From Phoronis australis (Eukaryota; Phoronida; Phoronidae): a stretch of 64,000 nucleotides of DNA. Made by a program: the position numbers and the translations under genes. Location: the NCBI GenBank assembly GCA_002633005.1, contig NMRA01000954.1, positions 25,596 through 89,595 of the forward strand. The letters are read 5' to 3'. The notes below the pieces were generated by a model that did not search any database, was not told the DNA's origin, and saw nothing but the letters and a program-made list of their open reading frames with translations. How positions within the stretch are numbered: the first letter of the stretch is position 1; each line of letters opens with the position of its first letter. Positions 48,601 through 59,499 of the stretch are shown piece after piece.

Positions 48601-48800
48601 CAACAGCTTCTGCCAGCAAACACTAAATTAGCATGAGCTCACACGGCCTCGGTGTCCCGTCAATTAGTTTTATTGCGCCTAAAGCCGGTAACGCAGTGAT
48701 TTATTCATTACTGGCTTCTCAAATCATTTGCACTCACGAACACTCCAAAGGCATTACAAATTGCATCTAATGAGACAGACTTTGTTTAAGTTTTATATAA
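45662..48800. other. Upstream of the nucleotidyltransferase exons; no exon identified
   Basis: It presumably contains introns or the upstream part of the minus-strand gene. A roughly 30-bp unit (acaataatacacagttgctg) is repeated about four times at 47190-47310. CRE-like TGACGTCA occurs near 47899. An AAGATGGC motif lies at about 47672. No HxGH exon was found. Confidence 0.4.
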
Positions 48801-49215
48801 GTATTGGTTAGGGTGAGAATAAGTCATTTTGAAACAAAACGCTCAGTAATAAACGCCAACATGGCAACTCGCAATCCAGACTTAGGACGAGCTAGGTTGG
48901 AGTTTTCCTGTGGAGGTCGGCTGCCGGGGTTTTCCGGTCAGTTCGGTCATTACCATGGCGAGGTGTCTTGGCGTCTCCGCGTCGGGAAAGAAGGCTCTGC
49001 TACGCGACGTAGCCACTGAAGCTGAACAGGCATCTTGTTGGATTTGAATGAAATACCAACAGCAACACCACCAACAACCGTCAGACAGAGCCTGGTCAAC
49101 TCTGTTGTCCCGCCTACTAGAGATGGTCTTGGTTTAGGGACGAAACCATTAAGGACAGTAGGAGACCAACTGAAGATGGCGGTTGAGCACAGTTCCATCA
49201 AGTGTTTAAAGTAAG
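48801..49215 (+). promoter_or_regulatory. GC-richer block with candidate first exon and donor (weak)
   Basis: A start in good context (gaagATGGCGG, about 49174) opens MAVEHSSIKCLK and runs straight into a strong donor (aaa|gtaagt, about 49211). An earlier start at about 48860 (aacATGGC) opens 53 codons. This is what a 5' end of a plus-strand gene would look like, but no downstream exon is recognised. Confidence 0.3.
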
Positions 49216-50548
49216 TTCATCAGTCCCGACTTCGCAGGTGGATCGTTAAGTTTTACAGGCTATCAATTCGAACAAGAATACAGTGATGAAGAAATACTAG
49301 AGAGGCGCCGTGAACGTATGGAGTTATTTGGTAAGCCGGCATTCGCCAGGCACTGTCGACGTCTGCAGGCCACAGACACGGAGATGTTTCACGGCCTCAT
49401 ACTTACATTTCGTTCTTCCGCGAGCCACTTCCTAAGCATTTCGGGCTCTCAAGGAAGTAAAAAAACGATATACCCGCTTTCCTTGCAGCTGCTTAGTTCG
49501 GACAAGCGAGAACGATGCACCGCAACATAGCGTCGTTTCTCTCTCACCTTCCTCACAGGTTAACGCGACACCTCTTGGCAAGGTAAGGTCGACCGTATGC
49601 GAGGCGATGTGGATATAGACCGATTAAGACGGCAAAAAAGACTAATTAAATCGGGTTGCATTCTCCTTTAAGGGGTGAACAACTCACTAGTGTGCTTGAC
49701 ATTAAGATATGATCAGTATTTGATATGAAATTCAAGATGGCGGCAAAAAATCAGTATTTGTACATTATATCAGGTGGTCAAAAATAACGTTTCAAATTTT
49801 AACCTTTATTTTTTCGAAAAGCATTCATTGAAATTGCACAAAAGTTTGTACATGTGCATATCAATCCATTGCCAAAACACCATAAAAACATAATAAGACA
49901 CAGTGTGTTTTCGCTCCAGAACATCGGAGATACTTAGTAGCTCAAAAAACTCAATGCCAAATTAGACTACATAATTATACAAATTAGACTACATCATTAT
50001 ACAAATTAGACTACATCATTATACAAAGAGTCACCTTCAAGGATGGTGACACTTGACAATCAATTTACTCAGGCGTATATTTTCAAGGTTTGTGTCATAA
50101 AAATGTTCTGTCAGTTGGGTGCTACATTTTGTAGAAGTAAATATGGCGTTTTCAAGAGCCAAGAACGAGGTAATTGGGGTTAATTACAAAATGTTTTACA
50201 CAAAGTCCTGATTGCAATCTAAAAAATTACAGCATTTGGAATGGACTGACAGAGAATGTGTACCAAGGCAAAGGTTGTGCTATGCTCAATAACTTAAACC
50301 AGCAAAACTTCTTTACTTAGTAAACGGTATCTATCAGTATCAAAATGACTGAGCAACAGGTGCCAGTAAAGTAATATTGTGACCATCGCTTGGCTGCCAA
50401 GTTTTTCTATCTTTGAGGGGCTCACAACTTTCGTGGTGAGTGTGTCTGCGGAGGAATGGAGGACTTGGTCATCTTTCAGGAGTTTCTGAGAGTCTGATTT
50501 CTTTCCGACACCATATACATGTCCTGAGTAATTGATTTTTGTTATCAC
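49216..50548. other. Non-coding with a 22-bp tandem repeat
   Basis: The unit caaattagactacatcatta (22 bp with its last two bases) is repeated three times at 49958-50023. No gene recognised. Confidence 0.5.
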
Positions 50549-51170
50549 TTACTGCAAAATAATATTAATGGTAGAATGTATGATGCAATTCGTATGATTT
50601 ACAGAAGTCCGTTGAACTGTATACGGTTAAATGGCACTCTGTACAGTGGTTGGTTCACTCCTGAAAACGGTGTCCGTCAGGGGGACGTTTTATCACCGAC
50701 ACTCTTTGTATTATATATAAATGACTTAGCTCTGGATATTAAAAAAATGGGTAAAAGTATCCAATGTGGCCCGAACAATATTTCAGTGCTTCTTTATGCC
50801 GACGATATTGCACTTTTGTGTGAGAATGAAGATGACATGCAAGATACGTTGAAGGTTTTAAAGAACTGGTGTAAAAAGTGGAGAATGGTTGAAAACATGG
50901 CAAAAACTAATGTTGTCCATTTTCGAGCTCAGTCTATGCCTAGAAGCAATTTTGAATTTATTTTGAACAGTGTCATCAGTTATAAATGCTCATACAAATA
51001 TTTAGGCTGTATTCTGGATCAACACCTTGACTTCAAAAACAAAATTGATTACGTTATCTGAAGCTTCTAGTAGAGCGTTAATGAAGATATGCTCAACGGT
51101 TTGTCCAGCTAAAAGCTTTTTCATGTCCACAAATGTCACAAATTTAGAAAGGTTAGACGACTTTCTTGTT
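50549..51170 (+). mobile_element. LINE fragment, later half of reverse transcriptase, forward
   Basis: The plus frame from about 50549 carries NGRMYDAIRMIYRSP, then GVRQGDVLSPTLFVLYINDL and the intact catalytic box LLYADDIALL, then WCKKWRM and KYLGCILD. It reads on to about 51060 and continues after a frameshift (SEASSRALM) to about 51170. This is the region from finger/palm motif 4 onward of a non-LTR reverse transcriptase of the CR1/L2/jockey-like kind; the exact clade is uncertain. It begins abruptly, lacking the motif with the first catalytic aspartate (the FxDxxKAFD region). Not functional as it stands. Confidence 0.85.
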
Positions 51171-51179
51171 TGAATAATT

Positions 51180-52700
51180 GATGACAGAACATATAAGTGA
51201 TCAATACAGGACGGTTGGCTTCGAAAACTATTTTGCTTTCTAACTTAAATATTGTTCTGTTCACATTAATCCAAAATTCTGTTATTCAACACAGCACTGA
51301 AGATTTTATAAATATTTGAAAGAAGACTAATCCCAGGGTAGTTCAAAGATAATCTAGGGTCGTCTGTACAATTCTTAGGTATCGGGATTATAATTGCCTT
51401 ATACCAGTCAGAAGGCATCAATCCAAGTTTAAAAGATTCATTGAACACCTAGGTTAGAAAAACAACAAAAGTTTCAAATCTTAACATCTTAACACCTCAT
51501 CAGGTAAACAGTCATAGCCGGCGGCTTTGTTATTCTTTGTTTTCATAACAACATTTCTAACCTCATCAATACAGATTTCACAATTTAAACCATGATCAGT
51601 TATATTGGAACAATCATTTTCTAGCTGCTTGCGCAAACTCATGCTTCTCAAATATAATTCATCATCAAATGGTGTATTTTGAGAAGTGCTTTAAATAATT
51701 GTTCATAGTAATTTTTCCATTTATTTCAGAATAAAATTGATACCAGAGCTTATTTCATTATTTGAATCCAAGACTTCCAGGGGAACTTCGCTCAACTGTT
51801 TTGGTCCCAGGTTTTTAATATATGCCCAAAAGTACTTAGGATTTTCAGTTTACACATTCTCAATTTCAATCTGAACCTTTAACTCGTATGAGCGTTTAGC
51901 GCATTTTAGTTTCTTGTCAAATTTATATTGAGCAGACGGAAATAGTTGTTTATAATGTGACCAGTTCCCGCGTCCTCTGTGACTTCTTGAAAGTTGTTTC
52001 TCAATGTCTTTTAATTTTTTCCACAAATCAGTAAGTCTGATTCCTTTTTAAATACTTTCTTAGTTTACTACTCGGATAATAATCCTTGTAGTCCAGCAAA
52101 GAATCCATTTCCTTAATTAATAGGTCAACAAATGACTGATACACTATATCAAGTTGGTTCTGATGTTCATAGGATAACAATAATGAATCAATTAATCATA
52201 AAATTTCTTCATTAAATGTCACATTATTACTAAATTCTACAGGGATATTGGAGGTGTCATTTTTACGTTTTTTCGAAAGAGTATCTGAATCTAAAGGTCT
52301 GTCGATACCAGATGAACACACTCCAGGCGAGGAGATTGTAAAGTTTAAAATAAAGAACAGAATGATCTGGTGCTTTACATCTTGATCCAGTCAATCCGCG
52401 AAAATCTAACATATCAATAATATCAGAAGTCTTTGTAACAGAAAACGATACGCAATTCTTCAAATTATTTTGGTCAGTTAAAATCTAATCTACAACAGCA
52501 TTTCCTCTATTAACATAGAGGTCCTCATTTTCAAGAAAATAGAACTGTAATTCGTTTAGGTGACATCTTTGAGAGGTACCAAAGTCAGAGGTCAAAGGTC
52601 GAGCCGGAAATGATATCATCCGCAAACCTGCGCAGAGTTCAGTAACGTTAAGACCTTGCCAAAAAGCAAAACTTCGCCACATTACGTGGGATATTGACGT
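51180..52700 (-). mobile_element. LINE fragment, endonuclease end and first half of reverse transcriptase, reversed
   Basis: On the minus strand from 52680 downward are pieces of an apurinic-type endonuclease C-terminus (RGNAVVD, then PDHSVLYFKL) and a linker with NPKYFWAYIKNL. The start of reverse transcriptase follows (KNNKAAGYDCLPDEVL, then DWYKAIIIPIPK and NYPGISLLSNIYKIFSAVLNNRILD in segments), and then a match to the next block ending at about 51180. It stops just where the forward fragment at 50549-51170 would have to continue. Several stops and frameshifts are present. Confidence 0.8.
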
Positions 52701-52800
52701 GTATTTTAAATTAGAACACGTGATTTTGGGTAGATTTTAACGAGGTCCTGACGTAGTTGCTTGCGTTACTAAACTCTACCCGAAAGGATGCACCCGGACG

Positions 52801-52928
52801 TGACGTCATCAGGTCGTGCTTGATCTTGGATCGAGGTCCCTCTTCAGCATGATTAGATATGACGTCACTTACGGGTCCCATTTGCCCTATTACGCAATAC
52901 GGTTTGCGGATGACGTCACTTCCGGGTC
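52801..52928. promoter_or_regulatory. Cluster of three CRE palindromes with ETS-like sites
   Basis: TGACGTCA occurs at 52801, 52860 and 52911. The last two sit in a near-identical 19-bp context (ATGACGTCACTTNCGGGTC), which adds an ETS-like ACTTCCGG in the third. A ttgatcttgg...ggtccctct segment also recurs at about 52820 and 52934, so the block is a diverged tandem repeat. Binding by CREB/ATF is inferred from the motif only. Confidence 0.5.
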
Positions 52929-53040
52929 GACCTTGATCTTGGTCCCTCTCAAATATGTTACGTAAACGACTTACTATACTACTCATGACGCTAGAAATTG
53001 AATTTCCTCCTTGTGTAATTTTAATAAACATAAATCATTT

Positions 53041-54720
53041 GAAATAGTAAACTCTTAAAAATATTTTTTTATGAAAATAATGTGCAACTTGAAATGTGGA
53101 ACTTTTCAAATTTCTTAAGGATATATCTAGCTACACAAGAAAACAATGTTATTGCACCTGGCATGGTTACAGAATGAAAATGAGCTTACAGCACAAGGGA
53201 TAACCTATATATCCGCAGTAATCGTGTCCTGTGTGTAACCACTCACCTGCAGGCACACAGGCAGATATGTAACTATTATTGTTTGCTGTACATAGGTAGC
53301 ACGTTTTTCGTTATCCAAACTTGTTAAATACACGACACCTGTAGTTGTTGACTATCTTTATTCCATTTCGTGCGTATCCTCGGAACAAAGTTCGACATTC
53401 AACAAAACATTGGTCAGTTACTTTACCAACGGAATGGAATAAAGGTAGTCAACAAAGACAAGTGTCGAGTATATTAACATTTTTGCATAACTATTATTAT
53501 CAATTACAACTTACATGCCTTCCCACTTTTCTCATACATTTGATGAGGTGCTTGTGCCCATCGTGGAATAAGTCGAAACAACCTACGGTTATCACTTTGT
53601 CAACTATCTCGGACGTCTTCTCCCTCGACTGCATAGTAAACACTATTTGCTACTTTAAGCCTTGTCTACACTCTGTATACAACTCCACACGTGACTTTTG
53701 GACTCAGGGTAGCGAAACTGTCACCTCTACGAATCGGCTTACCTAGAAATGCCAAACAACATGTCGTGGAAATCGACGGTATTTTTTGAGTGTCCGCTCA
53801 AAAACAGTTTTACAAACGACAATTTAGGGGAAAGTGAAATAGCAAAAGTTATCAAAGGCAAAAATGGTGGCTAAGCATTGTGTTTTTGAAGCCCGATATC
53901 ACAAAATAATGTCATTTTTCGTCTGAAAATTCGGTGTTTTGTGATTACGTGTCATGGTAGTAGATGACGCAATTAAGAAAAGACATGGCGTCAAACTGGG
54001 TCCAAAACGTCATAATGACGTCATGCTAAACATTGTTATACTGCATTTGATTACACGTGAAGATAATCTAAACAAATATTAGTAAAATATACACTTATAT
54101 AGTGGCTTACAAAGCGAATGACTTGTACATGCCGGGAGCGCCCTTGCGTAATGTCGAGTAGCAAACAATAAGTTTACCCTGCAACATGTTCTTTGTCGAG
54201 TAAAATGACGGCTTGGAAACGAAGGTGTGTCAACATTACGGCGTTTTCCCGTTGCTCCCAACTTGTTCGATTCTATAGCCCAACAACAAGTTGGGAAGTT
54301 TACCCCTGTAGCCAATATCTTACACGACTTATTAACTCCATTCTGGCATTTAGGGTTGGAGGGCCAGCTCACGTTTGTTCGATAATTGCTCTAATCTCCA
54401 ATAGATGGTATCTACCCTGACTGGTCTTGCTGTTGAAAATAAAAGTTAAGTTATAACATATTTGAACATAAACCAATAGCATTTCTGAAATCTTCGTCAA
54501 ATGGTGATCATGTTTAGTTTTTGAATAGCCAAAGTCGCCCAAGTGCAACCGAAGTTACGACAATCTATTTCCGAATTCACTCTGAGTAAACTTCTGAAAT
54601 AACCATGAGTAGCAGACGACGTACTTGCCGGAAGTAAGATTTGGTAACACTTTACCCTTACACTTTTTCACTGTGCTACAAAAGATAACACTATCTTCTC
54701 TGATGATGAACAACACACGG
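53041..54720. other. No gene recognised; one fold-back element
   Basis: Apart from the fold-back at 53322-53479 and a 12-bp inverted repeat at 54256-54267/54285-54296 (TCCCAACTTGTT and its complement), nothing is supported. An open frame at 53345-53746 runs through the fold-back and is not credible. Confidence 0.45.
53322..53479. mobile_element. 158-bp fold-back element
   Basis: Arms at 53322-53371 and 53429-53479 are inverted repeats of about 50 bp (core TTGACTA(T/C)CTTTATTCCATT), separated by a 57-base centre. The arms are too diverged to be a recent palindrome. No clear target duplication was found. Confidence 0.65.
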
Positions 54721-54769
54721 TATTCCGCGTGGGCATCAATGCGCATGGCTTGGTCGGAAGTATAGCCTA

Positions 54770-54892
54770 CCGATCACATCGCCACCACTTGCACACGCCT
54801 TTGTCACCCCGGGCAACCCGCGATCGAGGACGACCGGAAAGCGATCGAGAACGAAATTTGGCGCGAGAAGCGAAGCCAGACAAGGTGAGTAA
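54770..54892 (+). promoter_or_regulatory. GC-rich putative first exon with strong donor
   Basis: A GC-rich stretch containing AACCCGCGATCGAGGACG and a second GATCGAGAACG ends at a strong donor (gacaag|gtgagt, 54892). A matching acceptor (ctcatttcag) precedes 55482. No start codon with a long frame follows, so the exon may be untranslated or the locus a pseudogene. A closely similar block faces it at 57735-57850 on the other strand. Confidence 0.45.
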
Positions 54893-56663
54893 ATTTTATG
54901 CATTTTCGTTCTTTTTACTTCCAATGTGAAAACATAGACATGGCTTCAAGGCTTAACACATTTAGGAAGGGCAAGTAGAGGTTTAGGCTAGTGTCTCCCA
55001 ATCATAGGAGAAAAGTTACGTTGACCAAGGCATCGCTTAAGCAGAAGGTGATTTGTATGTCATTTTGGCAAATTGCCGTTATTTTTGGCACTAAATCAAT
55101 AAATTGACCATGGAGTTATGAAGAAATGACGTGTGAAAATATAACGCATCGCTTGTGTTTTGTAGTTTTGTCAGGATCTCTGATTTCTCGACGCTTCTCT
55201 GTTGAAAGATGCGATCGAGAACGCAAATTTATGTTTGTTTATGAGATCGGGAACGCATTGAGGTGTATCGAACTGTAATGAACTTTTTACTTATAAAATG
55301 TGAAAAGGGTTTCAAAATAAGTGTGGTGCAATGAATTAATCACATTTTGTGTCGTTACTGTGTTACTTTCGTATCAAAACTGAACAACAGCATAGCATAT
55401 TTCTATTAAATTGCCATGTGCACTACAATGTACATCAAGCATAATTTTAGTTTCACATACGAATTTATTCTCATTTCAGGAAACAAGTTCACTGTTAATG
55501 TGAGGCGAGCTTCAGCGAACATGTTACCCACGACGTGAAGGTACACCCTACCAACACCAAGGTTTTGAAAAGTACAGCCAGGCATCTACTTTTAGACCAA
55601 ACCACTGAGAACAAGGGTTTCTAAACTGACAGACTCACCCAGTTGTTCCATATGTCCTGTCAGCCAGGGGTAAACAAATTGTTACAGCACCGAGATGAAA
55701 GCGAGTGTAGAATCTTCTTGTAAAATTGTGACAGCAAAAGGAAAAAAAAAACAAATTGAAAGTGAAGTCAAAGAATGATGATGAGCTTGCCCATGGGGAG
55801 AGAGGGGTGTGCGGCAACACTTCACGAGATGATTCAAAGATTCTCACTCATAAACGTCTGGGATCAAAAAATGGCCAGGAGTTGTGTAAACTGGTGTGCT
55901 GATAAAACGGGTGGGATTTTACTTGACGTTTTACTGATAAGATCGATACAGAGATGAACAGATTGACTTGTGGCACTTGTGTGGCTTGGATGTACGTTGT
56001 GTTTGACTCTTCTATTTTGAAGTATTGGTCCTAAGTTCACCTGCATCATCAGTTAATGATCTCGAGTTTAATATGACATTGAAAAAGATTGAGAGTTATA
56101 AAACACATACTATATTGTGATTTTCTCAAAACGTAGTCAACATGTAGTCATTAACGTCACGTCAACTACACACTGTAGTGATTTACACAGGAAATCAACA
56201 ACAACATTATAGCATTTCTATTATAATATTAATCTTTTATCACACGTACCTCAAAATTGGTCTTCCAAAATATATAAATTTATTTATAGGGAAATCAACA
56301 AAACAAATCCATTGAACATTTCCAACGAATTACTTTTTGGAATGTATTAGACTAAATCATAGCAGAATCATAGACAATGTATTTAGGACTGATTGATAGT
56401 ATAACAGTTTCTCACAGGAAATCAACAACAATATGAAAGCAATTTCTACAACAATCAATTATCATAGACATACGTTTTCATTTAAAATACTAATTGGTCA
56501 GAACAATTGTATGTAAGTATTGCCCAATGACACTCAGTATGGCCATTTAAATCTACCTAAACACTACAAAAATGTACTGGTTCTGTTAAAGATCCTTTTG
56601 AAATAACAGAAATATAGAAATAAACTTGAGGAAAAAGGTTCAAAACAAAACGTCAAAATACTA

Positions 56664-56990
56664 TCACATCAGACAACAACCAACCACAGACTTTGTAAAT
56701 CTGAATAAACTATAGTGACTTAAAATAACCTTCAGCACTGGACTAATGATTTCATTCATGACGTTTCTGCTTGCTATGCCTGTAGAAGGAGGCGTACTGT
56801 TTGCATGGCATGCCACATTCACCACAAAAAGGAGTGTCCTCGTGCTGTGACGCTGTCGCATCAGGCTTACTCTTTCCGTGAAACTTCGATCACAGATAGG
56901 ACACTGAATCGACCTGGTTCCTGAGCACGGTGCTTCATGCTCTGTTTTACTATATTGGTAAAAAAACTCTTGACGCATGTAACGCGTCAA
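56664..56990 (-). pseudogene. C2H2 zinc-finger remnant
   Basis: Minus-strand sequence from 56990 to about 56750 encodes one incomplete finger (CPICDRSFTERVSLM, lacking the histidines in frame) and, after a frame change, a complete C2H2 finger (CGECGMPCKQYASFYRH...H) followed by a stop. A still more degraded finger-like piece lies upstream near 56960-57000. C2H2 fingers usually bind DNA. The frameshift and missing zinc ligands suggest a pseudogene or degraded exon of the minus-strand locus whose first exon may be at 57735-57759. Confidence 0.5.
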
Positions 56991-57734
56991 TCACAGGGCT
57001 GGTAAAGGTCTTGCTTTGTTGTAGTGTCACTGTATTTTATTGCCATGTGGTCATACTAAGTCGATTTCTTAGGCACCACAACACACACACAGGTCCACTC
57101 CGTTGTGACATGCAGCAGTTGTACTACTCTTTTTTGAAGGCGTGGACGTTAACACCCTGAAGGAATCGTCATGTGGCGTGGCTACAGTTCAACTGAAAAA
57201 AAATAAACGCATTCACTTATGCTTGTTAGACTAAATCTCACTTAGAAATAGTGAAAATACGATGAAATGTAATTAATAATTAACCCATCAACTAATTCAA
57301 GCTCCGTATTATTCTAAAATTACCGTAACTTGAACGACTATTCAAGCCAATGCAGAGAAAAAATGTACGTTCACGATCGCATTTTTGCGTTCTCGTTGTC
57401 TCACACAAGGACCTGCTTGTATTGGTAAATATCTCAAATTGTTTCACAAATCATAACTAACAAAGGTGTCACCAGGGACGATTAAACTATAAACGTCACA
57501 CGTCTCTTCTTAAGAACCATGGAATTGCTAATAACAAGTAGAAATTGTCGATTTTACGAGGCGCAAGGCATTTTACCCAAAGCCATTGCTTTCTGAGCTC
57601 TTTATTTTAAAAAATAAGCAAAAGCCAAGTATTATTTCAGATCCACAACAAAGGTTACACTCTGACGCTTTTCTGTGAGTAACATTTGTACCAAAGTGGC
57701 CTCTATTTAAGCAGAAAATGACACTTAAACTCAC

Positions 57735-57850
57735 CGGGTACGTGACTGTCGTCTGCCATTTTTGGTGCAAGGTCTCGTTCTTGTTCGCCTTCCGGGCGTT
57801 CTCGATCGCGGGTTGGCCGGGGTGTTTGTGCGCTGTACCTGTTTGAGCTT
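57735..57850 (-). CDS. Putative first exon on the minus strand (starts MADDSHVP)
   Basis: Reading the minus strand, a GC-rich leader with AACCCGCGATCGAGAACG leads to a start codon at 57759 in good context (aaaaATGGCAG). The coding part MADDSHVP ends at a strong donor (cccg|gtgagt, 57735). A possible acceptor (tttttcag) lies near 57195, but the joined frame stops at once, so the gene may be decayed or the next exon lies elsewhere. Its leader matches the plus-strand block at 54817-54866. Confidence 0.4.
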
Positions 57851-58254
57851 TAGTCAGTATATCGCGCGGTTCCCTTGATTTTGTTTACTTCGATCACAGT
57901 CCGTTTTAATAAATTGCAGCTATTCTTTAAGTCACAGGTGGTAGCCATACTTGGAAACAGTGAAAAGGGTTTCCCAGATTGAATGTTACGACGTTGGTTT
58001 CATTACTTTAACCAATGAAAAGCCATGTTAAACAACATTCGACAGTGAGGCTCAGTGGTTTCAGTTCCGGACTCCTGGGTTCAAATCATGACTGGCTGAC
58101 AATCGAGCATTACTCCTCTTACTAGAAAATGTATGCAAGGGTGGACCTGGACATGATGCGAAAGCGATTACTGGGGCTGTTCTCATATTTGACTTGCCAA
58201 AACCGCTCTGAGGTGGTGGCGTGTTACAACTGTTATTAAAATGGTCTCTTTACA
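57851..58254. other. Non-coding with a possible tRNA-derived sequence
   Basis: At 58046-58090 (+) GGCTCAGTGG and GGGTTCAAATC are spaced like tRNA A and B boxes, but no cloverleaf can be drawn with confidence. Confidence 0.3.
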
Positions 58255-58359
58255 CCGACGTTTATTCTCCGGCTATCGTCAGGTGTTCCTGCGTTCTTAG
58301 AAGAACGAGCACGGATAAGTGGTACAATCACCATGGTGTGATTTTTTGATTACATATTG

Positions 58360-58442
58360 TCCGAGGAAGGATTTGAACCCACGACTTCTGAAACTACAGA
58401 TATTTTGAGTCCAGCACCTTAACCACTACACCACGGAGTCAC
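58360..58442 (-). repeat. tRNA-like sequence (Leu/Ser-type) in the Penelope-like element's 3' region
   Basis: On the minus strand GTGTAGTGGTTAAGG and GGGTTCAAATCC stand at A- and B-box spacing. A loop CTCAAAA (anticodon CAA if real) and a long variable region suggest a class II tRNA ancestor. The acceptor arms do not pair (about 58442 versus 58360), so it is a tRNA pseudogene or SINE head rather than a working gene. Confidence 0.5.
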
Positions 58443-59335
58443 CCGTTCACTTAGAGGGAATTTAATTATACTTAATCCTTCCTAAGTAAACTGAGCCAGG
58501 TGTCACTTGGCTGCTTGCTTGGCTGACTGAAGACACTGCCTTTTAACTTCATGTTCATGGCTTCCTTGATCTTTCTCTTGGTCTAACCTGTTTCACTGTC
58601 TAGTATTTGGGTGTTGTTCCACTGGATGTTGTGTTGTTTCGTCCACATGTGTTCTGCTACGCCTGATGAGGTATTACCCTCTATGTAACACCTTTTATGT
58701 TCAGAAATTCTCATGTCTAGTGGTCTTAAAGTTTCACCGATATTTGATTCACCACAATCACATGGGATTTCATAGATGACATTTTTCTTATTTCCCATGT
58801 CAGTTCTAGGTCTGTCGCCGACCCAGTGTGTCTGAGCTGCGGTATACTGTTCTTATTTTAAATTCTTTACATATGCGTCCTAGGGTCTAGGTTATTCCGG
58901 GCATATATGGCAAGGTCGTAGTCTGTAGTGGGCGTTCTTCTGCCCATTTTTTTTCTGTGCGATGTTAAAGCCGACTTGATGAAATCCCTTGGGTAGCCAT
59001 TTCTTTCGAATGTCTCCGTTAGGTTGGTCATTTCTGGTTGGAGTGCTGTAGCACTGCAGATTTCTTTTAATCTTGATGCAACGCATTTGATTATACCCTT
59101 CTTGACTCCTTTGGTGTGGTTGGAGTTGAAGACGAGGTATCGGTATTGTTAACTGTCCTTCAACACGATCGTCACTAGTACGTCTAGGAATGGTAGACTG
59201 TTGGTTGTATCTTCTTCCATAGGCGGCATACTGTTCAGATGGTCAAGGAACTCTGATGGATTTTCTAAGTCTTTGATGAATATTGTGAACTTGTCATACG
59301 TGTAAAGTGTGCTCGTTCTTGTAAGAACGCAGAAA

Positions 59336-59376
59336 CACCTGACGATGGCCGGAGAATAGACCGACCGAAACGTCGT
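59336..59376 (+). ncRNA. Hammerhead-ribozyme-like motif in the terminal repeat
   Basis: CTGACGA (59339-59345) fits the CUGANGA core. It is followed by a stem-II-like GGCCGG...CCGACC (one mismatched pair) and then GAAAC (59367-59371) with GTC. Penelope-like elements are known to carry minimal hammerhead motifs in their terminal repeats. The inverted copy at 58255-58285 lacks the second strand of stem II. Activity is not shown by sequence. Confidence 0.45.
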
Positions 59377-59499
59377 GATAATGTAGACAGACAAGAGGTC
59401 GATGTAAACAGACCAAGAGATTTTAGTAATAGGGCCACCTATACTGAAAAATACCTTTCGTCGTAGCACAGTGAATGAGTGCAGTGACACTTCAGATGC

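Larger units (their letters stand above)
58255..59376 (-). mobile_element. Penelope-like element fragment with inverted terminal repeats
   Basis: The minus strand encodes the end of a Penelope-type reverse transcriptase (59307-59149: DKFTIFIKDL, FLDHLNSMPP, LPFLDVLV). Next comes a decayed linker (59130-58880), then a GIY-YIG endonuclease domain (58798-58583: VIYEIPCDCG, IGETLRPLDMRISEHK, AEH). This reverse-transcriptase plus GIY-YIG order is the hallmark of Penelope-like elements. The reverse transcriptase is cut at its catalytic box, where only YDKF is seen in place of YxDD. The second tyrosine of GIY-YIG reads N (SNIG). Segments at 58255-58312 and 59308-59376 are inverted copies of one terminal repeat. 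The copy is dead and 5'-truncated. Confidence 0.85.

Noticed and set aside
50549-52700. Twin-priming inversion of a LINE
   Set aside because: Twin priming gives halves pointing away from each other. Here they point toward each other, so another mechanism is needed.
53345-53746. 133-codon open frame
   Set aside because: Its first part reads through the fold-back element and no domain is visible.
58360-58442. Functional tRNA-Leu(CAA)
   Set aside because: The acceptor stem does not pair and the T stem has mismatches, so a tRNA-derived repeat is more likely.
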